Notes: generated by a model not told the origin, from the letters alone. DNA of 38,709 nt from Bryobacterales bacterium (GCA_003169195.1 PMQB01000600.1:1-38709); one strand, 5' to 3'. Shown: positions 24,127 to 33,804, counted from the stretch's first letter. A program made the numbers and translations.

Positions 24127-25175
24127 TTTAAAGTCTCCAGATAAGCCACAATGTCGTGCATGTTCTTGTCGGTGTACTGATCGAGCAAGGCGATATGCTC
24201 CGCATATGGATCGTTCTCTGTCACCTTCATCTCGGGCGTCCGCGTGAACGATCGATATGTCCCGTCCATAGCCCGCAGAGCCACCGTGAAGTCATCCATG
24301 CGAATCAAGTCGCCCGTTATTGACGGCCCATCCGCCCCAGTCACCGTCACCGTCACCGGTTTCTGGCTAAAGCGCGCACTCTTCGGAAAGAGGAAGCGCG
24401 TCTGGAGCGCGGGCGGGTCGTACTTGCTCGCCACGTGCGCCAGATCGCCCGTCACCGAATGGCAACTGCTGCACTTGCCTGCGCCGTTGAAATACATCTC
24501 CCCGGCTTTCGCATCTCCGGTCAGCACGTTCAGCGGTTTGTCGAACGGAGCACGGTGCAGCGTGTCTTCGAATCGTTGATGCAGGAAGTTCGCCAAGTCC
24601 TGGATCTGCGCAGGATTCAAACTGCTTGACGCCGCCCCACTTTGCATCGGATGACCCTTCTTCAAGAATGGTCCAATCTCATTTCCATACCGGTCATGCA
24701 GCACAACCAGCGAACGCACCAGATCCGTGCCCTTCTGTCCATCGCCATTGTTTGGGTTCGCCCCGCGCGCCTTCGGCCCGTGACAGTTAATACACTCTTT
24801 GAAATAGATCGCTTTCCCCAGGGCAGCCGATGCAGCATCCACCACCTGCCTGTCTTGCGGTCCCGCCGACAATCCACCTGTCGGCTTGCGTGGCACCACG
24901 TGGCCAGGGCCAACGGGCCCCAGTGTCGTCGTCAAGTAATCCAACACTTGGTTGAACTCTTCCGGCGTTCCTTTGGCCCCCTTTGAAATCATGTTCGAAA
25001 TCATTTCGTTCCATTGATCTCGGGTCATGCCGCGGCCCAAGACGATATTGGCCGAATGGCAAGTGCCGCAAATCTTCAAAGCCGTTTCTTTATGCGGGCC
25101 GTCCGGCAATTGCGCATACGCCAGTCCGCAGCCAAGCCATAAGCTCAGTATCCACACGATTCGCGGTGTGCTCAT
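24123..25175 (-). CDS. Triheme c-type cytochrome, partner of the PQQ dehydrogenase
   Basis: 350 aa with a signal peptide (IVWILSLWLGCGLAYAQ). Three haem c sites: CGTCH (C36, C39, H40), CINCH (C128, C131, H132) and CSSCH (C235, C238, H239). The C-terminal 90 residues form a small beta-rich domain without haem (TVTVTGADGPSITGDLIRMDDFTVALRAMDG) that often accompanies such cytochromes in Acidobacteriota. The dehydrogenase start overlaps its stop, so both should be made together. This protein is the likely periplasmic electron acceptor passing electrons towards a terminal oxidase. Confidence 0.94.
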   Translation of the reverse strand: MSTPRIVWILSLWLGCGLAYAQLPDGPHKETALKICGTCHSANIVLGRGMTRDQWNEMISNMISKGAKGTPEEFNQVLDYLTTTLGPVGPGHVVPRKPTGGLSAGPQDRQVVDAASAALGKAIYFKECINCHGPKARGANPNNGDGQKGTDLVRSLVVLHDRYGNEIGPFLKKGHPMQSGAASSSLNPAQIQDLANFLHQRFEDTLHRAPFDKPLNVLTGDAKAGEMYFNGAGKCSSCHSVTGDLAHVASKYDPPALQTRFLFPKSARFSQKPVTVTVTGADGPSITGDLIRMDDFTVALRAMDGTYRSFTRTPEMKVTENDPYAEHIALLDQYTDKNMHDIVAYLETLK

Positions 25176-25204
25176 AGATACTGTTCAGCTTATCGCGTTA
25201 CAAA

Positions 25205-26644
25205 TTAATGTCCTGCGCCCATCGGTACCGAACGCAGTGATTCCGCCTTGCTCAACTTCGGCCACGCGAAACCGTAGACCGCCACCAACACGAAGCAAAG
25301 CATCGGCACAACGAACCCACGCGACATGTCGAATCGGTCCGCCACCGCGCCCATCAGCTTCGGCAGAACCGCGCCACCCATAATCGCCATCACAATGTAC
25401 GATGAAGCTCGCTTCGCCCGCGTTCCCAAACCAAAGATGCCCAAAGCAAAGATCGTCGGGAACATCACCGACATGAAAAAATAGCTCAAGAACACACAGA
25501 CCGCCGACACCCAGCCAAACTTGCAGAACACAATGAACGTCGTCACCACGTTCAGCGCCGCATACGTTCCCAGCACCTTGTGAGCCGAATATTTACGCAA
25601 CAGCCCAGCGCCCGTGAACCGTCCCATCAGGAAGCAAACGAATGCCAGTGAGGACAAGTTCGATGCACCCTTATCGGTCACCTCCAGGCCCCCGTTTTTC
25701 GTCGCAACCAGCCATCCCGACAACCAGTCGCGCAGAATGCCACTGTGAGCCGCTATGGAATTCAATGTTTCACTCCACGAAACTGGAACTGGCGGAAGTT
25801 CCGCCGTCATATAGTTGATGAAAAAACTGAAGATCCCCGCCTGAGCCGCAACATAAAAGAACTGCGCCGCAATCGCAAACACAAAATGTTTGTGTGTCCA
25901 AATCGAATGCGAAACGTTCGGCGTCGCATCGTCCAAGTGATAGTCATCTTCTGTCTTGATGTCCGGCACCGGCGCAAAATAAAAGACCGCCGCCAGCACA
26001 ATCACCACCGCCGCAATGCCCAGGTAAGGAATGTAGATCGTCTGATTCCCGGTGCTGTGGCCAAGCTTGTCCGTCTGATAGAAAAACGTGCCAGCCACGA
26101 TCGGACCGAAAATCCATCCCACGCCATTGCTCGATTGCGCTAAGTTGATGCGCGTGGCCGCGTAATGCGGGTCGCCCAAAACCGTCGTGTAGGGATTTGC
26201 AATCGTCTCCAAGAACGTCAAGCCCGTCGCAATTAAGCAAACCCCAGCCAAAAAAGCTACGAATGCGCCTGTTGCCGAAACTCCACCGCTCTGCACCATA
26301 TTGCTGATATGCGTCGCTGGCAGAAACCAAAACCCGCCCAAACCCACAATCAGCAATCCAGTAATGATCCCTCCCTTATAGCCAAGTTTCGTCGCTAGCC
26401 AACCCGCCGGAATCGACATCAGAAAGTAGCCCAGGTAATGCGCAAACTGTACCGACGCCGATTGCGATTTCGTCAAATGCAATTCATTCTGAAAGTGCTT
26501 GTCCATCGTGTCAATCAAGCCATTGCAGAATCCCCAGAGCAGAAACAAAGAGGTGACAAGAATAAACGTGAACATGACATTCTGGCCCTCGTTCGTAATG
26601 AACAGGCCTTTCTTTTGCGCAACAGTGGTGGTTTCCATTTCCAC
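25205..26644 (-). CDS. FucP-family sugar:proton symporter (MFS)
   Basis: 479 aa, about 12 membrane helices. FILVTSLFLLWGFCNGLIDTMDKHFQNEL and AHYLGYFLMSIPAGWLATKLGYKGGIITGLL match FucP/GluP-type permeases, which import fucose, glucose, galactose or related sugars with protons. ETIANPYTTVLGDP and MGRFTGAGLLRKYS are further family blocks. A long loop at about 210-290 is present. The sugar cannot be told from sequence. It is divergent from the MetE-like gene with only 28 bp between start codons, and follows the cytochrome gene's own start by 29 bp. Confidence 0.92.
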   Translation of the reverse strand: MEMETTTVAQKKGLFITNEGQNVMFTFILVTSLFLLWGFCNGLIDTMDKHFQNELHLTKSQSASVQFAHYLGYFLMSIPAGWLATKLGYKGGIITGLLIVGLGGFWFLPATHISNMVQSGGVSATGAFVAFLAGVCLIATGLTFLETIANPYTTVLGDPHYAATRINLAQSSNGVGWIFGPIVAGTFFYQTDKLGHSTGNQTIYIPYLGIAAVVIVLAAVFYFAPVPDIKTEDDYHLDDATPNVSHSIWTHKHFVFAIAAQFFYVAAQAGIFSFFINYMTAELPPVPVSWSETLNSIAAHSGILRDWLSGWLVATKNGGLEVTDKGASNLSSLAFVCFLMGRFTGAGLLRKYSAHKVLGTYAALNVVTTFIVFCKFGWVSAVCVFLSYFFMSVMFPTIFALGIFGLGTRAKRASSYIVMAIMGGAVLPKLMGAVADRFDMSRGFVVPMLCFVLVAVYGFAWPKLSKAESLRSVPMGAGH

Positions 26645-26672
26645 CTGATACTGTATCGTTGACGTATTCGAT

Positions 26673-27776
26673 ATGCAAACAGCCCCGTTTAGAGCTGATC
26701 AAGTAGGCAGCCTTCTTCGTACCGAAGAGTTGAGAAAAGCCCGCGCCGCCAAAGAAGCCGGCACTATCGACAATGCCGATCTCCAAGCCATCGAAGACAG
26801 CGAAATCAAGAGGATCATCGCCCGCCAAGAAGAGATTGGTATGCGTGCCGTCACCGATGGCGAATTCCGCCGCTCCATGTGGCATTACGATTTTCTCGAA
26901 CGCCTGGATGGCGTCGAAGCCTATCAATCTGATCAAGGCATCGCCTTCAAAGGTGGAATCGCTACAAAAGCCAAAGGTCTCCGAGTCAATGGCAAAATCG
27001 GTTTCTCCGATCATCCCATGCTTGACCATTTCCGATTCTTGAAAGAGAACGCGCACGTGACGCCGAAGATGACCATTCCTTCGCCCAGCGTTCTTCACTT
27101 TCGTGGTGGGCGCAAAGCGGTCAGCGAAACCGTTTATCCCGATATGGCCGATTTCTTTCGAGATCTCGGCCTCGCTTATCAGAAAGCCGTGCATGCTTTC
27201 GCCGATGCTGGTTGCCGCTACTTGCAGCTCGACGAAACCAATCTCGCTTACCTCTGCGATCCGGAACAATGCAACATGCTACGCGCCCGCGGCGACGACC
27301 CCGACAAGCTGCCCCTCGCCTACGCAGAAATGATCAATACAGCTATCGCGGGCCGTCCCTCGGACATGCGCATTACCATGCATCTCTGCCGTGGCAACTT
27401 CCGCTCTAGCTTTATCGCGACTGGCGGTTACGAACCTGTGGCCGATGTGCTCTTCAATCGCATCAATGTAAACGGCTACTTCATGGAATGGGATACCGAT
27501 CGTGCTGGCGGCTTCGAACCCCTGCGCTTGCTACCAAAAGGTAAAATGGTGGTGTTGGGCCTCGTTACCTCCAAAACCGGCACGCTTGAATCGAAAGACG
27601 ATCTGAAGCGCCGTATCAATGAAGCCGCGCGCTTTGCCGATATGGATCAGCTCTGTCTCAGCCCGCAATGTGGCTTTGCTAGTACAGAAGAAGGCAACAC
27701 CCTTGCTGAGGCGGAGCAGTGGGCCAAGTTAGGCAGAATTGTCGAAGTTGCACGCGAATTGTGGGGCGGTGCTTAA
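26673..27776 (+). CDS. MetE-like cobalamin-independent methyltransferase (core domain only)
   Basis: 367 aa, half the size of MetE, matching the YxjG/YxjH group that has only the catalytic C-terminal barrel. RADQVGSLLR opening, AVTDGEFRRSMW, LQLDETNLAYLC and a zinc site made from H237 and C239 (MHLCRGN) and C333 (SPQCGFAS), with E272 (MEWD) possibly the fourth ligand. It may transfer methyl groups to homocysteine or act on another thiol; the methyl donor is unknown. Its last 8 bases overlap the downstream L,D-transpeptidase start. Confidence 0.92.
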   Translation: MQTAPFRADQVGSLLRTEELRKARAAKEAGTIDNADLQAIEDSEIKRIIARQEEIGMRAVTDGEFRRSMWHYDFLERLDGVEAYQSDQGIAFKGGIATKAKGLRVNGKIGFSDHPMLDHFRFLKENAHVTPKMTIPSPSVLHFRGGRKAVSETVYPDMADFFRDLGLAYQKAVHAFADAGCRYLQLDETNLAYLCDPEQCNMLRARGDDPDKLPLAYAEMINTAIAGRPSDMRITMHLCRGNFRSSFIATGGYEPVADVLFNRINVNGYFMEWDTDRAGGFEPLRLLPKGKMVVLGLVTSKTGTLESKDDLKRRINEAARFADMDQLCLSPQCGFASTEEGNTLAEAEQWAKLGRIVEVARELWGGA

Positions 27777-29382
27777 GTTAGCCGCTCTCCTCGTTTTCTC
27801 GGCCGCGCTCGTTCCCGCGCAGTCTCCTGAATCCGAGGCTTGTTCCAATAACATCTGTCGACTAGTTGAGCACGGCCGCTCGACAGATCTCCACTTCCCC
27901 GATTTCGTAGATTTCCGCAGCCGCCTCGTCGCTTTCTACGCACCCGCTTACTCTCCTGCATGGCTCACCGACAACGGCCTAACTCCACAAGCATTCGCTA
28001 TGATTGCCCTCCTCAAGGCCTCTGAACTTAAGGGACTTAAACCCGAAGACTATAATGCGGATCTATGGGATGTGCAAGTTGCCCATCTCGATCGTTCGCA
28101 GTTCGACGTCTGCCTGACTGTTTCGCTGATGCGTTATTTGGCCGACCTACACTTCGGCAAAGCGAATCCTGGTTTCTTCCACCTTGACCCCAAGTACAAA
28201 GATTTCGACATTCCCAACTTCTTACGGCTGAAACTCATGAATTCGGCTGATCCCGAAGCCATAATCGCGGCGGAGGTCGAGCCCCCTTATGCAGGCTACA
28301 AGCGCACCCAAAAGGTTTTGGCGGATTATCTTGTCAAAGCGCGCGCACCGGAAACGAAACTGTCCGATGTGGTCGCCACTGTTGAACCTGGAAGCCCATA
28401 CGCGGAGGTGCAGATTCTCTCTCAACGTCTTGAGCAACTCGGCGATCTGTCTGCTCCCGTAAATGAAACGGAATACCGTGGCGCTCTAGTTGATGCCGTA
28501 AAGCATTTCCAGTCCTGCCACGGTCTCGAACCCGACGGCCGCCTCGGCAAAGCCACCATTGAACAATTAAACGTTCCGTTGTCTCAGCGCGTAGTGCAAC
28601 TTCGTCTCTCCCTCGAACGCTGGCGCTGGGTCCCTCATTACTTCCCGCATCCTCCCATTGTTGTGAACATTCCCGAGTTCACTCTCCGCACGTTAGACAG
28701 CAATTACGAAACAGATCTTGAGATGAAAGTAGTAGTCGGTTCTTCATATGAAAATCAAACACCTGTTTTCTCCGCTGATCTCGGCTACATTACCTTCCGG
28801 CCCTACTGGAATGTTCCCCGCAGCATTCTTGAAAACGAAATGTTGACAAAACTCGATCAAGATCGCAGCTATCTCGCCACTCACCGTTACCAGTTGGTCA
28901 ACTTGTCCGAAAAAATCATCCCCACTCCGAACGGTTTGACTGATGCCATGATCAAGGGCCTGAGTAACGGACGATATCGAATACGTCAAATGCCAGGCCC
29001 TGACAACGCGCTAGGTCTCGTTCGTTTCGGTATTCCCAACGAACACAACGTTTATCTCCACGACACTCCGTCCCAAACGCTTTTCTCCAAGGCCCGCCGC
29101 GATTTCAGTCATGGCTGCGTGCGCGTTGAACATCCAGTGCAGCTAGCCGAATGGAGTCTGCGCGGAACAGATTCCTGGACCCAGCCGAAAATCCGTGCTG
29201 CCATGCATGGCCTGAAAACGTTTCAGGTGAATCTCAATAATCCTATCCCTGTGTTGTTGGTTTATGCCACGGCTGTTGTCTTGCGCAACGGTGAAGTTCA
29301 CTTTGCGTCAGACATTTACCTGCAAGACGCTTTGCTTGAAAATCGTTTGGCGCAAGGTTATCCCAGTCGCACCACTGAATAG
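27769..29382 (+). CDS. L,D-transpeptidase (YcbB/YkuD family) with peptidoglycan-binding domain
   Basis: 537 aa from GTG 27769, chosen because it opens directly into a signal peptide (VLKLAALLVFSAALVPAQ); a TTG at 27739 would add ten polar residues. Order: unknown helical domain (about 30-230), peptidoglycan-binding domain (VDAVKHFQSCHGLEPDGRLGKATIEQLN), then YkuD catalytic domain with HDTPSQTLFSKARRDFSHGCVR, H448 and the nucleophile C450. This is the layout of large YcbB-type enzymes that make 3-3 crosslinks in peptidoglycan. It acts outside the cytoplasmic membrane. It has no evident relation to the methyltransferase gene that overlaps it. Confidence 0.93.
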   Translation: MLKLAALLVFSAALVPAQSPESEACSNNICRLVEHGRSTDLHFPDFVDFRSRLVAFYAPAYSPAWLTDNGLTPQAFAMIALLKASELKGLKPEDYNADLWDVQVAHLDRSQFDVCLTVSLMRYLADLHFGKANPGFFHLDPKYKDFDIPNFLRLKLMNSADPEAIIAAEVEPPYAGYKRTQKVLADYLVKARAPETKLSDVVATVEPGSPYAEVQILSQRLEQLGDLSAPVNETEYRGALVDAVKHFQSCHGLEPDGRLGKATIEQLNVPLSQRVVQLRLSLERWRWVPHYFPHPPIVVNIPEFTLRTLDSNYETDLEMKVVVGSSYENQTPVFSADLGYITFRPYWNVPRSILENEMLTKLDQDRSYLATHRYQLVNLSEKIIPTPNGLTDAMIKGLSNGRYRIRQMPGPDNALGLVRFGIPNEHNVYLHDTPSQTLFSKARRDFSHGCVRVEHPVQLAEWSLRGTDSWTQPKIRAAMHGLKTFQVNLNNPIPVLLVYATAVVLRNGEVHFASDIYLQDALLENRLAQGYPSRTTE

Positions 29383-29387
29383 GGATG

Positions 29388-31046
29388 CTATCTGCTCAGA
29401 CTCCATACTACCTGTTTGCCCTGTTCCAGCCAGCTCGGAATCGATTTCCCGTAATAAGTCTCCAACGGTGTTCTCCGCAGCTTCATCGTCGGAGTGACAA
29501 ATCCCGTATCGATCGTCCAGTGATCCGCGGTCAGCACAATAAATGCTAAATGTTCGTGAGCTTCCACTCTCTTGTTAATTGCATCTAGCAAGTCGCGGAA
29601 GGATGTCTCGAGTGCATTTCGGCCGGCTTCGTTCGACGATTGAATCAACGCTTCACGAGTCAGCACAACCACTGCACCTGGTGCTGCCAATTCCGAACCC
29701 AGAACCAAACAATTCTCTACCGCAGGATGTGCGCTCACCAGCGCTTCGATTTTCGAAGGTGCAACATATTTACCCTTCGACGTCTTAAACTGTTCTTTGA
29801 TTCGCCCCGTAATCTTTAGCCAGCCATCGTCCGTGAGTTCGCCCAAATCCCCGGTTCGAATAAATCCATCGTCCGTGAAAACTTGCCGCGTGTCCTCCGG
29901 ATTCTTGTAATAACCCACCATGTTCATCGGACTGCGCAGTAATACCTCGCCTATCTCGGATATCTTCGTCTCAACGCCAGGCGTATTCTTGCCGCAATAA
30001 CCCAGACGACTCTCGCCATTCGGCGCAGTGTGAGTAATGCCTGTTTCTGTTGTACCGTAGCCTTCCGTCAAAGGAAGTCCCAGCGAACGGAACCACTTCA
30101 GCAAGTCCCCGGGTATCGGCGCTGAACCGGAGGCAGCGAACTTCACATCACTGAAGCCCATCCCCTTCAAAACAGCTCTGCGGACCAGCGTATTGATCAG
30201 AGGTATAGCTAGCAGCCCATCCAGCGTTTGGCGCGAAATCTTTTCGAACACCTTCTGCTGGAACTTCGTGTACAACCTAGGGACAGAAAAGAAAACCGTC
30301 GCCCGCGCTCGTTTCAAGTCCGTCAGGAAAGAGGCTGTACTTTCCGTGAAAAACAAATTCCAGGAATAATAGATCGCCGTCGTTTCCGTCAGGCTACGTT
30401 CTGCAATATGAGCGAGCGGCAGGTACGAAAGTTCCCGCTGGCGTTCTTCCCCTGAAACCTGTGCGATTGCCTTTGCCAGATAAGGGAACGTCAGAAAACG
30501 GTGCATGGCCCCTTTGGGTAATCCGGTGGTGCCTGATGTGTAGATCACAGTAGCAATTTCTTCGGCCCCGCGCGTCGGTTCACCACTAATCGGTTCTGTT
30601 GTGTGCACGATTTCATTCCAGTTCATTCCGTCCGACCATGACGAATTCGGAAAGCGGATACAGTAAATGCCGGCCGGAACCGTTTGTTGTGTGATGTCCG
30701 CCGTATCCAGCGGCCCAATAAAACAAGCAACCGGATCGCAGTGCGCAAACAAATCACGTGCCGACTGAGGCGTCAGGGAGGGATAGATCGGAACCGTGAC
30801 GTGCCCAGACATCCAGATAGCGAGTTCGGCAAGAATCCACCATGAACAATTCTTCGAATAAATAACAATGCGGGAACCCGAGGGCCATTTTTGAGCAATC
30901 AAATGATTGGCCATCCGTCGCGCTTCCTCCGCAGTTTGCTTCCACGTCCAATCGCGCGCGAGCCCGTTTATCGGCTGAGTGAGAAAAACTTCGTCTGGCC
31001 TGGTTTTCTCCCAGTGATAAACGCGGTCGAGCGGCAAATGAATCAT
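29388..31046 (-). CDS. AMP-forming long-chain acyl-CoA synthetase
   Basis: 552 aa. ATP-binding motif TVIYTSGTTGLPKGAMH at about 167-182, GYGTTETGITH, RTGDLGELTDDGWLKITGRIKEQFKTSKGKYVAPSKIE. The layout (early EKTRPDEVFL and YSKNCSWW, bulky middle domain) fits bacterial FadD15/FAA1-type long-chain ligases. It should activate fatty acids for the oxidation genes around it. Its start overlaps the stop of the EtfD-like gene by ATGA, so both form one minus-strand operon. It converges with the L,D-transpeptidase gene, 5 bp away. Confidence 0.93.
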   Translation of the reverse strand: MIHLPLDRVYHWEKTRPDEVFLTQPINGLARDWTWKQTAEEARRMANHLIAQKWPSGSRIVIYSKNCSWWILAELAIWMSGHVTVPIYPSLTPQSARDLFAHCDPVACFIGPLDTADITQQTVPAGIYCIRFPNSSWSDGMNWNEIVHTTEPISGEPTRGAEEIATVIYTSGTTGLPKGAMHRFLTFPYLAKAIAQVSGEERQRELSYLPLAHIAERSLTETTAIYYSWNLFFTESTASFLTDLKRARATVFFSVPRLYTKFQQKVFEKISRQTLDGLLAIPLINTLVRRAVLKGMGFSDVKFAASGSAPIPGDLLKWFRSLGLPLTEGYGTTETGITHTAPNGESRLGYCGKNTPGVETKISEIGEVLLRSPMNMVGYYKNPEDTRQVFTDDGFIRTGDLGELTDDGWLKITGRIKEQFKTSKGKYVAPSKIEALVSAHPAVENCLVLGSELAAPGAVVVLTREALIQSSNEAGRNALETSFRDLLDAINKRVEAHEHLAFIVLTADHWTIDTGFVTPTMKLRRTPLETYYGKSIPSWLEQGKQVVWSLSR

Positions 31047-32953
31047 GCAGGTAACTCAGTTTGCTTAGGAGGAAGTGACCTTGCGGCAATCTGTGCGATA
31101 TCCAGCAACTGCGGCGGTGTGCTCGAAGTGGCGGAAAGAGCATCACGCAGCATTGTATTGCAGAATGGGCATGCTGCTCCCACAACACTAGCGCCGGTGG
31201 CGGCCAACTCTTTTGCGCGCGCGTGACTCACTCGCTCGCCCTTTTCTTCGCCTAAGAAAGCCAATCCTCCGCCAGCTCCGCAGCAGAAACTCCGTTCGTG
31301 GTTTCGCTCGGCTTCTATGACTGTGCCCGAAAGCGCAATAACTTGCCTGGGCTCATCGTACACGTTTCTGTAGCGGCCTAAGTAGCAGGGGTCATGAAAG
31401 ACAACATCCAACCCTTTACTCTGTGGAAGCTTGTCTTTGTGCCGCGCCATAAACTCGCTGTGATGTTCAATCTCGGGCGGCGCCCCGAAATCCTTCCAGT
31501 CAGTCGAAATCGTCCTTACACAGTGTGGGCAAATTGAGACGATCTTCGTAACTTTGTTCTGTTTTATATTTTCTAAATTCTCTTCTGCGAGCTGTTGGAA
31601 TACCAGATCGTTTCCCAGGCGCCGCGCCGGATCGCCTGTGCACTTTTCCTTCTTGAGGACACCGAAGGTGGCCCCTAGATGGTTCATAACGTGCGCGAAC
31701 GATGTGATGATATCGCGTCCCTGCGGATCATATCCCCCCATGCATCCCAGCCACAAGCAATATTCCTGCGTTCCGTCAAACATGGGAAATTGCTGCTTTT
31801 GTATGAATTTGGTCCGTTCATTACTCGAAAGTCCCAACGCATTGCCATTCTTCTCCATGGCCAGAAACAGCTTCGTTCCGTAATCGTCCTCCCACGCGCC
31901 GGTATTCACACTGCCGCGCCGTAGACCAATAATGATCGGCAAATGTTCAATTCCCACCGGGCACTGAAATTCGCAGGAACCACAAGTCGTGCACTGAAAC
32001 GCCGCTTCTTGCGAGTTGTACTTGCCCAGTAACGGTTCCTCCGACTTAGGACCTAGGTCATTCAGGTAACTGCGAACCCCGAGAATAATCTCTTTCGGAT
32101 TCAACTCCTTTCCTGTATTGGCTGCAGGACAGTGTTCCGTGCACCGCCCGCACTCCACACATGAATACGCTTGCAAGGAAACTAGTTCTGTAAGGTCGGT
32201 ACCCTTCACCAATCCGAAATCGTCATCTCCTTCCAGCTTAGGAATCGCGCTGAATTCACCTCGTGAAAGAAAAACGGTGAGTGGGCTCAATACCAAGTGA
32301 AGATGTTTGGTGTGTGGAATAAGGGGAAGAAAAACTAAAATCGAAAGCGAGTGTAGCCACCACAAAGTCTTCGCCGTGCCGCTCGTGCCTGGAACAAAAA
32401 ATGCACCGAGATAGGTCACCATCAAGAGGAAAATCAAGAACGCGATGAATCCTGATTCATAAGAAACTTTCTTTCCCAGCCAGATCGGATGGACGACAAA
32501 TCGCCTGATAAACAAACCGAAGATTGAAAAGGCAACGAGCAAAGCAAAGAGCGCCGCGAAATCGTAATAGAAGCGGCCGAACAAGCCATCGGGTGACAGA
32601 AAGCCTAAGCCAAAACCAGCCGCAAAATGGTTAAGCGAAACAAGGGCGAAAATGCAAAATCCCCAGAATACAAAAGCATGAGCTAAGCCAGGCAGTGGGC
32701 GCTGCTGAATCACCTTGGCTTGGCAGATCACTTCCCAGAAAAAATCCCAGACTCGCTTTCCAACATTTCCAATCTTGAAATTTGGGTCTTTCTTCGAAGC
32801 CCGTATCCGCGCCACAACTTGGCCGAAACGAGCCCAGAAGAGGCCAAGCGAAGCTACGACGAACATCCCCAGGAGCACCATCTCCCAAGTTGAGAAATGC
32901 GTGGGTTCCGCATAGCTGAAAGTCAGTAAAGCGAGGACGTTGCAAGCAACCAT
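31043..32953 (-). CDS. etfD: EtfD/HdrD-like membrane iron-sulfur protein, ETF:quinone oxidoreductase candidate
   Basis: 636 aa. Residues 1-230 hold about five or six membrane helices of the NarI/HdrE cytochrome b type. Two ferredoxin-type clusters follow: C265, C268, C271, C275 (CVECGRCTEHCP) and C321, C324, C327, C331 (CTTCGSCEFQCP). Two CCG-type halves come next (CLWLGCMGGYD; FHDPCYLGRYRN; SFCCGAGGG; CPFCNTML), as in HdrD and the mycobacterial EtfD (Rv0338c). This family moves electrons from electron-transfer flavoprotein to (mena)quinone during beta-oxidation. The genes on both sides agree with that. It is divergent from TetR across a palindrome. Confidence 0.9.
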   Translation of the reverse strand: MVACNVLALLTFSYAEPTHFSTWEMVLLGMFVVASLGLFWARFGQVVARIRASKKDPNFKIGNVGKRVWDFFWEVICQAKVIQQRPLPGLAHAFVFWGFCIFALVSLNHFAAGFGLGFLSPDGLFGRFYYDFAALFALLVAFSIFGLFIRRFVVHPIWLGKKVSYESGFIAFLIFLLMVTYLGAFFVPGTSGTAKTLWWLHSLSILVFLPLIPHTKHLHLVLSPLTVFLSRGEFSAIPKLEGDDDFGLVKGTDLTELVSLQAYSCVECGRCTEHCPAANTGKELNPKEIILGVRSYLNDLGPKSEEPLLGKYNSQEAAFQCTTCGSCEFQCPVGIEHLPIIIGLRRGSVNTGAWEDDYGTKLFLAMEKNGNALGLSSNERTKFIQKQQFPMFDGTQEYCLWLGCMGGYDPQGRDIITSFAHVMNHLGATFGVLKKEKCTGDPARRLGNDLVFQQLAEENLENIKQNKVTKIVSICPHCVRTISTDWKDFGAPPEIEHHSEFMARHKDKLPQSKGLDVVFHDPCYLGRYRNVYDEPRQVIALSGTVIEAERNHERSFCCGAGGGLAFLGEEKGERVSHARAKELAATGASVVGAACPFCNTMLRDALSATSSTPPQLLDIAQIAARSLPPKQTELPA

Positions 32954-32996
32954 TGAGTGCCACCGGAAGGGCCAGGAAAATGACCCCTTGCGTTTT

Positions 32997-33014
32997 TCTT
33001 ACCGATGAGTAAGA
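32997..33014. promoter_or_regulatory. Palindromic operator candidate in the etfD-tetR divergent region
   Basis: TCTTAC-CGATGA-GTAAGA, perfect 6-bp arms with a 6-bp centre, 43 bp upstream of the etfD-like start and 13 bp upstream of the TetR start. Inner bases TTACC/GTAA resemble sites of TetR regulators of fatty-acid or branched-chain acyl-CoA catabolism. Binding is inferred. Confidence 0.55.
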
Positions 33015-33027
33015 TATCAAGAGGGAG

Positions 33028-33780
33028 ATGTCTCTGTCAATAGCGGGCCGAAAACGAAGCAAGCCTTCTGCCAGGAAGACGCCACCGCCGGAACCGCTGG
33101 CGTATTTGGCTGCTTTTGCAGACCGTCGCCGCGACCCCGACGGCAAGAAAGAAGCGGTTCTCCAGACTGCCGTGCAGATGTTTATCGAGAATGGTTATCG
33201 GCAGACCTCCTTGGACGACGTAGCCAAAAAACTGAAAATTACCAAGCCGGCGCTCTATTACTACTTCCACAATAAAGAAGAACTCTATCTGGAATGTTAC
33301 CGGCGTGGCATTGCTCTAACTCAGCAGAGCTTAGAGAGAATCCGCTCTCATCAAGGCCCTGGTTTGGAAAAAGTGGCCGGTTTCATTCAAACCTATACCG
33401 TGATCATCGCTCGCGATTTCGGGCGCTTTCTGGTTCGACAAGATGATCGCGAACTATCGCCAAAGGCCCAAGCAGAAGTACGTGCAGAGAAGCGCAAAAT
33501 TGACCAAAGCCTTCGCTCCTTCATTGAGCAAGGTATTGCCGATGGCTCAATTCGGCCGTGCAGCGTTCGACTCATATCCTTTTCGATAGCCGGCGCCATT
33601 CATTCCCTTGCAACTTGGTTTGAACCTGGAGGTTCGTTGACAGCAGAGGAAGTGGCCATCGAATTCGCCCAGACGTTGACCCAGGGCGTCGCAAACCGTC
33701 GCTCGGCCAAGTTACGAATTCCAGATTTCGAACCTCTTCAGATTTGCCAAAAACTTTCAAACGGAGAAATGCGGAGTTAG
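33028..33780 (+). CDS. TetR-family regulator of fatty-acid oxidation (FadR/FadP-like)
   Basis: 250 aa with a basic N-terminal extension of about 40 residues, then a TetR helix-turn-helix (KEAVLQTAVQMFIENGYRQTSLDDVAKKLKITKPALYYYFHNKEEL). The C-terminal part (AKRKIDQ-type helices, IEQGIADGSIRP) resembles acyl-CoA-responsive regulators. ATG 33028 directly follows a purine-rich GAGGGAG. It sits between acyl-CoA oxidation genes on both strands and next to a palindrome, so it probably controls both units and is released by acyl-CoA; the ligand is inferred. The fadN-like gene follows 24 bp later. Confidence 0.92.
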   Translation: MSLSIAGRKRSKPSARKTPPPEPLAYLAAFADRRRDPDGKKEAVLQTAVQMFIENGYRQTSLDDVAKKLKITKPALYYYFHNKEELYLECYRRGIALTQQSLERIRSHQGPGLEKVAGFIQTYTVIIARDFGRFLVRQDDRELSPKAQAEVRAEKRKIDQSLRSFIEQGIADGSIRPCSVRLISFSIAGAIHSLATWFEPGGSLTAEEVAIEFAQTLTQGVANRRSAKLRIPDFEPLQICQKLSNGEMRS

Positions 33781-33804
33781 CCCTCCTGCTAATAACTTTC
33801 AGCC

